Assembly: GCA_000513555.1 (NCBI GenBank)
Contig: ALYD01000001.1
Location: 1-64,000 of the forward strand
Length of the DNA: 64,000 nt
Direction of reading: 5' to 3'
From: Lachnospiraceae bacterium JC7
GTDB taxonomy: Bacteria > Bacillota > Clostridia > Lachnospirales > Lachnospiraceae
Shown here: positions 33,992 to 43,107 of the stretch, one piece after another
How the letters are laid out: every line of letters starts with the position of its first letter
How positions within the stretch are numbered: position 1 is the stretch's first letter
Position numbers and translations under genes: made by a program
The notes under the pieces: model-generated
What the model saw: the letters and a program-made list of their open reading frames with translations, nothing else
Told to the model about the DNA's origin: nothing
Database searches by the model: none

Positions 33992-35440
33992 ATGGAATAT
34001 ATCATCGATTACAAGGAAATTATTGAGCAGGCACCGGAAGAGGAGCCGGCAAGACAGTACTATTTTATGGACAGAGTGCGTGAGCTTGTGGAGATCCGCA
34101 AGCAGGAAGGCTACAAGGCTCACTGCATGGTAGAGGTCATGGGATGCCAGATGTCAGCAAAGGATGGCGAAAAGCTTCTGGGTATCCTCGAGAGATGCGG
34201 CTACACAGCCACAGAGGATGACTGGGATGCGGATATCGTTCTTTTCACTACATGTACCGTCAGAGAGAATGCCAACCAGAAGCTCTACGGAAGACTCGGA
34301 AGACTCAAGCATCAGTATGAGAAGAGAGACGGCATGATCATCGGTATCACAGGCTGTATGATGCAGGAGAAGGATGAGGTTGAAGGAATATGTAAGCATT
34401 ATCCTTATGTAAAGCTCATCTTCGGTACTCACAATGTCTACAAGCTTGCTGAGCTTCTGTACAAGTCACTGGTTACAGGAAAGCGTACTGTCGAGGTTAT
34501 CGATGATACAAAGCTCATCGTTGAGGATCTTCCTTCAGACAGAAAGTTCAAGTTCAAGGGCTCTGTAAATATCAGTTACGGCTGCAACAACTTCTGTACA
34601 TACTGCATCGTGCCTTATGTCCGCGGAAGAGAGAAATCCCGTAATGCCACAGATATTCTCAGAGAATGTGAGAAGCTCATAGCTGACGGCTGTCTCGAGA
34701 TCATGCTTCTCGGTCAGAATGTAAACTCATACGGAAACGACATTCCGGGCTCCACAACTTTCCCTGAGCTTCTTAAGGCTGTTGCAGAGCTCCCGGGTCT
34801 CAAGAGACTTCGTTACATGACATCAAATCCTAAGGATTTCTCGGATGAGCTTATCGAGGTAATGAGAACTCACCCCAATATCGAGAGACACATCCATCTG
34901 CCTCTTCAGTCAGGATCAAGTGCTATTCTTAAGCGCATGAACCGTCACTATACAAAGGAAAGCTATCTTGAGCTGGTTCACAAGATCAGAGAGGCTATCC
35001 CTGAGGCAACACTCACTACGGATATCATCGTCGGATTCCCGGGCGAGACCGAAGAGGACTTCCAGGATACCATGGATGTCGTAAGGGAGTGCAGATATGA
35101 CGCTGCATATACCTTTATCTACAGCAAGCGTACAGGAACACCTGCTGCAAAGTTCGAGCAGGTTCCTGAAGATATAGTCAAGGAGCGTTTTGACAGACTG
35201 CTCAAAGTGGTTCAGGAAAGCTCCGCAGAGAATGAGAACAGGGATCTCGGAAAGGTCATGGAGGTCCTTGTTGAGGATGAGAACAAGAACCAGGAGGGCT
35301 ACGTGACCGGAAGACTTTCAAACAGTGTTCTGGTCCACTTCCCTGGAGACAAGAGTCTCATCGGAACCATGCAGATGGTAAAACTCACAGAGAGTAAAGG
35401 GTTTTATTACTTTGGTGAAATATCCGCGTCACGTGAGTGA
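33992..35440 (+). CDS. miaB: tRNA-2-methylthio-N6-dimethylallyladenosine synthase
   Basis: Radical SAM methylthiotransferase that adds the methylthio group to i6A37 in tRNA, so it works downstream of MiaA, also encoded in this window. The 482 residues have an N-terminal UPF0004 domain with three cluster cysteines (VEVMGCQMS, FTTCTVRENA, TGCMMQ), a radical SAM core with CNNFCTYCIVPYVRG, EIMLLGQNVNSYG and HLPLQSGSS, and a C-terminal TRAM domain (VTGRLSNSVLVHF). A 40-residue N-terminal extension before the UPF0004 domain is common in clostridial MiaB. GAGG stands four bases before ATG 33992. RimO is excluded by the MiaB-type motif set. Confidence 0.97.
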   Translation: MEYIIDYKEIIEQAPEEEPARQYYFMDRVRELVEIRKQEGYKAHCMVEVMGCQMSAKDGEKLLGILERCGYTATEDDWDADIVLFTTCTVRENANQKLYGRLGRLKHQYEKRDGMIIGITGCMMQEKDEVEGICKHYPYVKLIFGTHNVYKLAELLYKSLVTGKRTVEVIDDTKLIVEDLPSDRKFKFKGSVNISYGCNNFCTYCIVPYVRGREKSRNATDILRECEKLIADGCLEIMLLGQNVNSYGNDIPGSTTFPELLKAVAELPGLKRLRYMTSNPKDFSDELIEVMRTHPNIERHIHLPLQSGSSAILKRMNRHYTKESYLELVHKIREAIPEATLTTDIIVGFPGETEEDFQDTMDVVRECRYDAAYTFIYSKRTGTPAAKFEQVPEDIVKERFDRLLKVVQESSAENENRDLGKVMEVLVEDENKNQEGYVTGRLSNSVLVHFPGDKSLIGTMQMVKLTESKGFYYFGEISASRE

Positions 35441-35532
35441 TGCGGATGCCGCCCAGCCGGCGAGGCTGGTTTCGGCGAAAGCCGAAATCAAACGAAAATG
35501 CCCGGCGCTTTAGCGCCATCTAATGGCATTTT
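35422..35532 (+). promoter_or_regulatory. Four consecutive hairpins between miaB and mutS
   Basis: ATCCGC-G-TCAC with GTGA-T-GCGGAT (35422-35447, over the miaB stop), CCAGCC/GGCTGG (35453-35469), TTTCGGC/GCCGAAA with a GAAA loop (35470-35487) and AAAATGCC/GGCATTTT enclosing GGCGC/GCGCC (35495-35532). Only the last has a short T run. Function unknown; termination and mRNA protection are both possible. Confidence 0.75.
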
Positions 35533-35612
35533 CTCTTTGGTGAGTTAGTTAAATAAGTTTTGTTAAGTCGAAAGCTTTAGGAGAAATCTAGACAGAGGAG
35601 AGAAACTGATTA

Positions 35613-38306
35613 ATGGCTGAAAAGAAATTGTCACCAATGATGGCAGAGTATCTGGAGACGAAAAAGCAGTATCCGGACTGTATTCTTTTTTACCGTATAG
35701 GTGATTTTTACGAGATGTTCTTTGAGGATGCGAAGACAGCATCCTCAGTTCTGGATCTCGTACTCACCGGTAAGGACTGCGGCATGGAGGAGAGAGCTCC
35801 TATGTGCGGCATTCCTTTTCATGCGGCGGAAGGTTATGTGGCGCGACTTGCTTCAAACGGATACAAGGTAGCTATAGCCGAGCAGCTGGAGGATCCTAAG
35901 CTTTCAAAGGGACTTGTAAAAAGAGGGGTCATCCGTGTGATCACACCGGGAACCCTCACTTCCGAGCAGGCCCTTGATGAGTCAAAGAACAACTTCCTCA
36001 TGAGTATCTTCTATGACTCCACAGGCTTCGGAATATCAAGCGTGGATATCACGACCGGAGAGTTCATGACCACCACATGCTTCAATGAAAAAGAGGTCAT
36101 GGATGAACTTAGCCGTTTTTCGCCTGCAGAGATAGTCTGCAATCAGGCCTTCATGATCTCCGGCATAGATACTGATGATGTGAAGAACAGATTCAACCTC
36201 ATCATCACCGAGCTTAATGACGAGGTCTACGATGATGAGAAGGCAAGTGCGCTTTTGCAGGAGCATTTTCATGCAAGTCTTTCCGGCATAGGTCTTCAGG
36301 ATAAGGATCTTGCGAGACTCAGTGCTGCAGCAGCCCTCAGATATGTCTATGATACACAGATGAACACTGTGGCTCATATCGCGAACATCAGATATTATTC
36401 CAGCAATCAGTACATGATCATAGACACTGCTACTCAGCGTAATCTGGAGCTTACTGAGACCATGAGAGAGAAGAAAAAACGCGGTTCTCTCCTCTGGGTA
36501 CTGGATAAGACAAAGACAGCCATGGGTGCGAGAATGCTCAGAAGATTCATTGAGCAGCCCCTTATCGACAGGTATGAGATACTTGCCCGTCAGGATGCGG
36601 TGGAGGATTTCTGCGCACATTTCATCGACAGAGAGGAAATTTCGGAGTACCTCAACACCATCTATGATTATGAGAGACTTCTGGGACGTATCTGCTATAA
36701 GTCAGCGAACCCCAGAGATCTCATAGCCTTCAAGCAGTCACTGAAAATGCTTCCGGATATCATTCAGGAGCTTTCCCAGTTCGATTCGAAGCTCGTTAAG
36801 GAGATACATGACGGAATCGACCCTATGACTGACCTCTACAAGCTGATAGATGATGCCATAGAGGAGGATCCGCCTATTTCCAGCAGGGACGGCGGAGTCA
36901 TCAAGAGCGGATATCATGAGGAAGTCGACCGCTACAAGGAGTCAAGGATAAGCGGAAAGCAGTGGCTCGCAGACCTTGAAGCCGAAGAAAGAGAAAAAAC
37001 AGGAATCAAGTCACTGAAGATAAAGTACAACCGTATTTTCGGCTACTGCTTCGAAGTTACCAATACCTTCAAGGATCTGGTGCCTGATTATTTCATCAGA
37101 AAGCAGACTCTCGCAGGCAGCGAGCGTTATACAACAGACAGACTTGAGGAGCTTCAGAACACCATACTCGGTGCCGAGGAGAAACTTAATCAGCTGGAGT
37201 ATGAGCTTTTCTGCGATGTGAGAGATACCATCGGCGGAAACATTCAGAGAATACAGAAGACTTCACACTATGTGGCGCTCATTGACTGTATCATCTCACT
37301 TTCCAAGGTAGCTACAGACAACAATTACTGCCGTCCGAAGATCAATGAGGAGGGCGTTATAGATATAAAGGATGGAAGACATCCGGTCATCGAGAAGCTC
37401 ATAAGAGACGGTATGTTCGTATCAAACAACACATATCTAAATGATGCTTCAGACCGTATAGCCATTATCACAGGTCCCAACATGGCGGGTAAGTCCACCT
37501 ATATGAGACAGACAGCTCTGATAGTGCTTATGGCTTCCATAGGTTCCTTCGTTCCTGCTGCAAGTGCGGAGATCTCTATCTGCGACAGGATCTTTACGAG
37601 AGTTGGTGCCAGTGACGATCTTGCATCCGGACAGTCCACCTTCATGGTGGAAATGAACGAGGTGGCCAATATTCTCAGAAACGCCACCACAAAATCCCTT
37701 CTTATCCTTGATGAGATAGGAAGAGGAACCAGTACCTTTGACGGTCTCAGTATAGCCTGGGCTGTTGTGGAGTACATCGCAAAGGTAGTTAAGGCGAAGA
37801 CTCTCTTTGCTACGCATTATCATGAGCTTACAGAGCTTGAAGGAAAGCTTGAGGGTGTTAATAACTACTGTATAGCCGTTACAAATCACGATCAGGATAT
37901 CGTTTTTTTACGTAAGATCATTCCCGGTGGAGCCGATCAGTCCTACGGTATCGACGTTGCGAGCCTTGCGGGAGTTCCGAAGCCTGTTATCGACAGAGCG
38001 AAGGTCATCGCAGGTGAGCTCAGCGATGCGGACATCATCGCAAAGGCGAAGACCATTGAGGCCGGTGAGGGATTCACTCAGGAGGCATTTGACGAGGAAG
38101 GATTCCTTGCAGACAGGGAAAAGAAACAGGATGCTGATGCAGGAGCTTCCGGAAATAAGAGCGCGGGCTCTGCCTCAGAAAGAACTTCAGTAAGTCCTGA
38201 GCTTGAAGAGGCGATGCAGTATCTCAAGTCTCTTGATGTAGACCATATGACACCGCTTGACGCAATGAACACTTTGTACGAACTTAAGTCAAAATTCGGG
38301 GTATAA
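35613..38306 (+). CDS. mutS: DNA mismatch repair protein MutS
   Basis: Recognises base mismatches and small loops and recruits MutL. The 897 residues contain the mismatch-reading FYEMF motif near residue 37 in the N-terminal domain, the connector and lever domains, the clamp, and the ATPase domain with Walker A GPNMAGKSTYMRQTA (about 621), DEIGRGTSTFDGLSIAWA and ATHYHELTELE. A Ser/Ala/Asp-rich linker near 845-870 precedes a C-terminal helix-turn-helix tip (LKSLDVDHMTPLDAMNTLYE). It is followed by mutL and miaA, a classical cluster. Confidence 0.98.
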   Translation: MAEKKLSPMMAEYLETKKQYPDCILFYRIGDFYEMFFEDAKTASSVLDLVLTGKDCGMEERAPMCGIPFHAAEGYVARLASNGYKVAIAEQLEDPKLSKGLVKRGVIRVITPGTLTSEQALDESKNNFLMSIFYDSTGFGISSVDITTGEFMTTTCFNEKEVMDELSRFSPAEIVCNQAFMISGIDTDDVKNRFNLIITELNDEVYDDEKASALLQEHFHASLSGIGLQDKDLARLSAAAALRYVYDTQMNTVAHIANIRYYSSNQYMIIDTATQRNLELTETMREKKKRGSLLWVLDKTKTAMGARMLRRFIEQPLIDRYEILARQDAVEDFCAHFIDREEISEYLNTIYDYERLLGRICYKSANPRDLIAFKQSLKMLPDIIQELSQFDSKLVKEIHDGIDPMTDLYKLIDDAIEEDPPISSRDGGVIKSGYHEEVDRYKESRISGKQWLADLEAEEREKTGIKSLKIKYNRIFGYCFEVTNTFKDLVPDYFIRKQTLAGSERYTTDRLEELQNTILGAEEKLNQLEYELFCDVRDTIGGNIQRIQKTSHYVALIDCIISLSKVATDNNYCRPKINEEGVIDIKDGRHPVIEKLIRDGMFVSNNTYLNDASDRIAIITGPNMAGKSTYMRQTALIVLMASIGSFVPAASAEISICDRIFTRVGASDDLASGQSTFMVEMNEVANILRNATTKSLLILDEIGRGTSTFDGLSIAWAVVEYIAKVVKAKTLFATHYHELTELEGKLEGVNNYCIAVTNHDQDIVFLRKIIPGGADQSYGIDVASLAGVPKPVIDRAKVIAGELSDADIIAKAKTIEAGEGFTQEAFDEEGFLADREKKQDADAGASGNKSAGSASERTSVSPELEEAMQYLKSLDVDHMTPLDAMNTLYELKSKFGV

Positions 38307-38346
38307 GTAAAGATAAAGGCCGCCTGCATTGGCGGTTTGAAATGAG

Positions 38347-38384
38347 AGGACCGTTTCAACAGCAATGAAGTCAGGAACGGTCCT
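38347..38384 (+). terminator. Hairpin between mutS and mutL
   Basis: AGGACCGTT (38347-38355) pairs with AACGGTCCT (38376-38384) over a 20-base loop, without a T run. A small CCGCC/GGCGG stem precedes it. Probably not a full stop; mutL may still be reached from mutS. Confidence 0.4.
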
Positions 38385-38438
38385 GTTCTGTAATTTATGA
38401 ATTGAGCTTGGTCAGGGGCTTATGGACAGGTGATAGAA

Positions 38439-40769
38439 ATGAAGATCAAAGTTCTCAGTAATGAAACCATCAACCAGATAGCAGCAGGTGAGGTTATAGA
38501 GAGACCTCTCAGTGTTGTAAAGGAGCTTTTGGAAAATGCCATCGACGCGGGCTCTTCCTCCGTGACTGTAGAGGTGAGAGACGGCGGTATATCCATGATA
38601 CGTATCACGGATAACGGTCAGGGTATCGATAAGGATGACATCCGTACAGCCTTCCTTCGCCATGCGACATCAAAGATAAAGGATGCGAGGGATCTCGAGA
38701 ATATACAGACCCTCGGGTTCAGAGGAGAAGCTCTTGCCAGTATCGCAAGTATTTCAAGGGTCGAGCTCATAAGTAAGACTCCGGGAGCCATGATGGCCTC
38801 CCACTATGAGATAGACGGAGGAGTCGAGAAGGACTTTTCCGAGATCGGTGCTCCCGACGGAACCACATTTATAGTAAGGGACATCTTTAAAAATGTTCCT
38901 GCCAGAAGGAAATTCCTGAAGAGCCCCCAGACTGAGGCTGCAAGGATCCAGGATATCCTGGAGAAGGAGGCCCTGGCACACCCGGAGGTCGCCTTCAGAT
39001 ACATTCAGGATGGCCGTCAGAGGCTGGCAACTCTCGGAAACGGTTCCCTTATGGATGTTATCTATTCGATTTACGGAAGAGATGTGACGAACCAGCTCAT
39101 CACCGTGAACCGCCAGTACCAGAGGTCGCAGCTTACGGGACTTCCGGCAGTGACTGTTCGCGGTTTCATCGGTAAGCCTGTCATCACGAGAGCCAACAGA
39201 AATTTCGAGATATATTTCGTTAATTCCAGATTCGTAAAGAATCCGATGATCACAAAGGCCATAGAGGACGCATATCATGCCTTCCTCATGCAGCACAAGT
39301 TCCCCTTTGCGGTGCTTATGATAGACGTAAATCCGGAGATAGTGGATGTCAATGTTCATCCCCAGAAGCTGGAGGTGCGTTTCTCCGACGGTATGCTCGT
39401 TTACAATTCCATTGTGGATGCGGTGCAGACCGGTCTCAGGGAAACGGAGCTTGTGGTAAATACAGATCTCGAGACCTTCGGAAGGGATGAGAATACAAGC
39501 CGTAAGGCGGATCTTGATCCCCACGTGGAGATCGAGGAGAAGGAAAAGAAGCTGCCTCATGTGGAGCCCTTTGAACAGAAGCGTGAAAGCATCACGAACC
39601 GCCAGTATGAGGAGGCTCTGAGACCGGAGCTTCATCCCGAGGCACGTCCGAAGTCGGACATCTACCTGGATGGCAGCAATGTCTCCGGCACCGAGCTTCG
39701 TGAGAAGTCTGTCGAGGTCTCTGCCGACACATCTTCATATGGAAATGAGATATCTGACAGTGCAGCAGAAACGGATTCACAGTCAGGTTCCTCTTTCGGC
39801 GGATATGGAGGATACGGTTCATCCGGAAACGGCGGTGGTTCAGGAAGCCGTTCCGGAGCAGGTTTCTCCGGCGGCTACAGTCAGTACAGAAGAGAGCATG
39901 CAGCAGGCAGTTCAGGATATCAGGACGTAAATGAAAAGAATTCAGGATTTGGTTTATCTGATTTCAAGGAAGCTCAGGAGGAGGTTGAGAGAACTTTCGA
40001 GAGAAGCCTTGGAAAATACGGTTCCAATCAGGATAACGAGACAGAGACCAATGGACAGAGTGATTACGATGACGTAGACAGGGGTTCTGCTGAAAATTCA
40101 GATAACCCGGAAAATCCGGAAGAGGAAATTAAGAAGGCAAAGCCTGTTCAGGAGACGCTGTTCTCAGAGAGATTTCTCAGTGAGAAGGCCAGAAACCAGC
40201 ACAGGATAATCGGACAGGTATTTGAGACATACTGGCTTATAGAGTATGGCGACAAGCTCTACATAATCGACCAGCATGCGGCTCATGAAAAGGTGAATTT
40301 TGAGAGGATGATGAAGAGGCTCAAGGAGCGTAAGCCCGCAAGTCAGTATCTGAATCCTGCGATACTCATCACTCTGACTTCTGAAGAAACAGTTCTGATG
40401 GAGAAGTATGAGGAGTATTTCAGGAGCTTCGGCTTCGAAATAAGCTACCTCGGAGGAAGAGATTTCAGCATTTCCGCAGTGCCTACGGATCTTCCGGAGA
40501 TCGGAAAGAAGGAGCTCCTTCTCGAGATGCTTGACGGATTGAGTGACGAGACCGGCATGACCACGCCGGACTCTATCTACTATAAGATTGCATCCATGTC
40601 CTGTAAGGCAGCAGTAAAGGGAAACAATAAGCTCAGCCTCATGGAGGCGGATGCTCTTATCGGAGAGCTTTTGTCCCTTGAGAATCCTTATGCCTGCCCT
40701 CATGGACGTCCAACCATCATTTCCATGTCGAAGTATGAGCTGGAAAAGAAATTTAAAAGGATAGTATGA
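38439..40769 (+). CDS. mutL: DNA mismatch repair protein MutL
   Basis: ATP-dependent mediator of mismatch repair. The 776 residues start with the GHKL ATPase domain (IAAGEVIERPLSVVKELLEN, NAIDAG, DNGQGID, GFRGEALASI). A long linker (about 340-560) includes a Gly/Ser/Tyr-rich stretch (GGYGGYGSSGNGGGSGSRSG). The C-terminal domain keeps DQHAAHEKVNFE (about 611), the DQHA(X)2E(X)4E endonuclease motif, and CPHGRP near the end, so this MutL is expected to nick DNA, in keeping with the absence of MutH. A GTG at 38430 could start it, but ATG 38439 has AGGTG upstream and gives the conserved N-terminus. It overlaps miaA by four bases. Confidence 0.97.
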   Translation: MKIKVLSNETINQIAAGEVIERPLSVVKELLENAIDAGSSSVTVEVRDGGISMIRITDNGQGIDKDDIRTAFLRHATSKIKDARDLENIQTLGFRGEALASIASISRVELISKTPGAMMASHYEIDGGVEKDFSEIGAPDGTTFIVRDIFKNVPARRKFLKSPQTEAARIQDILEKEALAHPEVAFRYIQDGRQRLATLGNGSLMDVIYSIYGRDVTNQLITVNRQYQRSQLTGLPAVTVRGFIGKPVITRANRNFEIYFVNSRFVKNPMITKAIEDAYHAFLMQHKFPFAVLMIDVNPEIVDVNVHPQKLEVRFSDGMLVYNSIVDAVQTGLRETELVVNTDLETFGRDENTSRKADLDPHVEIEEKEKKLPHVEPFEQKRESITNRQYEEALRPELHPEARPKSDIYLDGSNVSGTELREKSVEVSADTSSYGNEISDSAAETDSQSGSSFGGYGGYGSSGNGGGSGSRSGAGFSGGYSQYRREHAAGSSGYQDVNEKNSGFGLSDFKEAQEEVERTFERSLGKYGSNQDNETETNGQSDYDDVDRGSAENSDNPENPEEEIKKAKPVQETLFSERFLSEKARNQHRIIGQVFETYWLIEYGDKLYIIDQHAAHEKVNFERMMKRLKERKPASQYLNPAILITLTSEETVLMEKYEEYFRSFGFEISYLGGRDFSISAVPTDLPEIGKKELLLEMLDGLSDETGMTTPDSIYYKIASMSCKAAVKGNNKLSLMEADALIGELLSLENPYACPHGRPTIISMSKYELEKKFKRIV

Positions 40770-41767
40770 ACAATATCGATTTAAGCAAAAAGCCATTGAT
40801 CATAATCGCAGGACCTACGGCGGTGGGAAAGACCGCCACATCCGTTTCTCTTGCCAAGGCCCTCGGCGGAGAGATAGTCTCTGCCGACTCTGTTCAGGTA
40901 TACAGAGGACTTGATATAGGAAGTGCCAAGGTCACGAAGGAAGAGATGGATGGGGTTCCCCATCACCTCATAGATATCATCGATGTGGACAGGGACTATG
41001 ATGTCAGCATGTTCCAGAGTATGGCGAGAGAAGCCATAGAAGGTATCTATGAGAGAGGTCATGTGCCTATCCTTGCAGGGGGCACAGGCTTTTATATTCA
41101 GGGGCTTCTGTACGGCATAGATTTTACGGATGAGGATGAGACGCTTCACAGTGACATCAGGCAGAGACTTGAGAAAGAGGCGGCAGAAGAAGGCGGGCCT
41201 GAAGCATTGTACCAAAGGCTTAAAGAGGTGGATCTGAGATCCACCGAGAAGATACATGAGCACAATATAAGAAGAGTAATACGGGCTCTTGAATTTTATG
41301 AGATACATGGATATCCCATTTCGCAGCACAATGCTGAGGAGCGGGAGAAAAAGGCTGTATACACTCCGGCCTTTTTTGTACTAAATGATGAACGAAGTGT
41401 CCTTTATGAAAGGATCAACAGGAGAGTTGATCTCATGGTTGAAGAGGGACTTATAGAGGAAGCAAGGTGGCTTTATCAGCAAAAACTCCCGAAAGACAGG
41501 ACCTCCATGAAGGGCATCGGATACAGAGAACTCATAGAGGCCTTTGAATCGATGGAAGGAACCGGCCTTGCAGCATCGGAAAATCGTGCTATAATCGAGC
41601 GGGCTGTCGAGAAGATAAAGCAGGATTCCAGAAATTATGCGAAACGGCAGATCACATGGTTCAAAAGAGAACATGAAGTAAACTGGGTCAACATTCAGGA
41701 ATTTGATTATAAGAAAGATAGGATCACAGAATGGATAACAGAGAAATGTTTGAGTCTCTTGGCATAA
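40766..41767 (+). CDS. miaA: tRNA dimethylallyltransferase
   Basis: Transfers a dimethylallyl group to adenosine 37 of tRNAs reading UNN codons, making the substrate of MiaB. The 333 residues carry the P-loop AGPTAVGKTATSVSLAKAL at the start, SADSVQVYRGLDIGSAK, PHHLIDIIDVDRDYDVS and GGTGFYIQGLLYG, with IGYRELIEAFE and RQITWFKRE toward the end. Its start overlaps the mutL stop (ATGA). Its last 37 bases overlap the start of the next gene in another frame. Confidence 0.97.
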   Translation: MNNIDLSKKPLIIIAGPTAVGKTATSVSLAKALGGEIVSADSVQVYRGLDIGSAKVTKEEMDGVPHHLIDIIDVDRDYDVSMFQSMAREAIEGIYERGHVPILAGGTGFYIQGLLYGIDFTDEDETLHSDIRQRLEKEAAEEGGPEALYQRLKEVDLRSTEKIHEHNIRRVIRALEFYEIHGYPISQHNAEEREKKAVYTPAFFVLNDERSVLYERINRRVDLMVEEGLIEEARWLYQQKLPKDRTSMKGIGYRELIEAFESMEGTGLAASENRAIIERAVEKIKQDSRNYAKRQITWFKREHEVNWVNIQEFDYKKDRITEWITEKCLSLLA

Positions 41768-43011
41768 AGCCGGAGGTTTATGATTTTTGCGAGGTGCAGC
41801 TGAGAGCCCTCAAGGATAGATTTGAAGAAATAGATTCCATAGCCGAGTACAACCAGCTCAAGGTCATCAAGGCCATGCAGGACGCTCAGGTGTCAGAGGC
41901 ACATCTTTACGGCACCACAGGTTACGGCTACGACGATATCGGCCGTGATACTCTTGAGAGAGTTTATGCCAATGTTTTCGGCACAGAGGATGCACTTGTC
42001 CGTTCACAGATCATCTGCGGAACACACGCACTTGCAACAGCCCTTTTCGCCAACACAAGACCGGGAGATGAGATACTCTGTCCTGTCGGCAAGCCATATG
42101 ACACTCTTGAAGAGGTAATAGGAATAAGACCATCAGTGGGAAGCCTTGCTGAGTACGGCGTAACTTACCGTCAGGTGGATCTTCTTCCGGGCTCCGTATT
42201 TGATTATGACGGAATAAAGGCTGCCATAAACGAGAGAACAAAGCTCGTGGAGATCCAGAGATCAAAGGGCTATGCCACAAGAGATACATTTTCACCGGAG
42301 CAGATCGGAGAGCTCATCAGGTTTATAAAGGGCATCAAGCCGGATGTTATCTGCATGGTAGATAACTGCTACGGTGAGTTCGTTCAGAGAGAAGAGCCTA
42401 CAGCCTTCGGAGCTGATATGGTCATCGGTTCTCTCATCAAGAATCCGGGCGGCGGACTTGCACCTATCGGCGGATATATCGCAGGAACAAAGGAGTGCAT
42501 CGAGAGATGTGCTGCAAGACTTACTTCTCCGGGACTCGGAAAGGAAGTGGGACCTTCACTTGATACCAACAAGCTGTTCTATCAGGGACTTTTCATGGCT
42601 CCTACCATTACAGCAGGTGCCGAGAAGGGAGCTATCTTTGCGGCTAAGGTATTTGAGAAGCTTGGCTTCAGCTGTCATCCTGCAGCAGATGCCGAGAGAT
42701 ACGATATAATTCAGGCCATAACCCTCGGTTCAGAAGAGGCGGTAGTGGCATTTGCACAGGGAATACAGGCTGCTGCACCGGTAGACAGCTTCGTTACTCC
42801 TTATCCTGATGATATGCCGGGTTATGACAGCAAGGTCATCATGGCAGCAGGTGCATTCGTACAGGGAAGTTCCATCGAGCTTTCAGCAGACGGTCCTATC
42901 AAGGAACCTTACAATATTTACTTCCAGGGCGGCCTCACATGGTACCACGCGAAGCTCGGTATCATGATGGCTGTTGAGAAGATGTACGAGAAGGGTCTTA
43001 TCAGGTTCTGA
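41731..43011 (+). CDS. Methionine gamma-lyase family (YnbB/aluminium-resistance) PLP protein
   Basis: Pyridoxal-phosphate enzyme of the Cys/Met-metabolism type, family PF06838. The 426 residues have SEAHLYGTTGYGYDDIGRD near residue 55, RSQIICGTHALATALFANTR, KLVEIQRSKGYA, VDNCYGEFVQ and GSLIKNPGGGLAPIGGYIAG; the lysine in LIKNPGGG is the likely cofactor attachment site. Family annotation as methionine gamma-lyase is by similarity only; the true substrate is open. ATG 41731 lies inside miaA, with a TAGG ribosome site eight bases away; this tight arrangement after miaA recurs in Firmicutes (ynbB of Bacillus). Confidence 0.92.
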   Translation: MDNREMFESLGIKPEVYDFCEVQLRALKDRFEEIDSIAEYNQLKVIKAMQDAQVSEAHLYGTTGYGYDDIGRDTLERVYANVFGTEDALVRSQIICGTHALATALFANTRPGDEILCPVGKPYDTLEEVIGIRPSVGSLAEYGVTYRQVDLLPGSVFDYDGIKAAINERTKLVEIQRSKGYATRDTFSPEQIGELIRFIKGIKPDVICMVDNCYGEFVQREEPTAFGADMVIGSLIKNPGGGLAPIGGYIAGTKECIERCAARLTSPGLGKEVGPSLDTNKLFYQGLFMAPTITAGAEKGAIFAAKVFEKLGFSCHPAADAERYDIIQAITLGSEEAVVAFAQGIQAAAPVDSFVTPYPDDMPGYDSKVIMAAGAFVQGSSIELSADGPIKEPYNIYFQGGLTWYHAKLGIMMAVEKMYEKGLIRF

Positions 43012-43035
43012 TGACCCCGGCTCTCGGCTACGGCA

Positions 43036-43064
43036 TTTACGCACGGAGATCTTTATGTTAAAAT
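43036..43064 (+). promoter_or_regulatory. Probable promoter of radC-mreCD-mrdA-rodA
   Basis: TTTACG (43036-43041) and TAAAAT (43059-43064) with a 17-bp spacer. Downstream, CTCCTG (43078-43083) can pair with CAGGAG (43096-43101) and hide the radC ribosome site. Confidence 0.5.
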
Positions 43065-43107
43065 AAGTTTTCGTGGGCTCCTGATTCCATAGGGACAGGA
43101 GGTTTAA

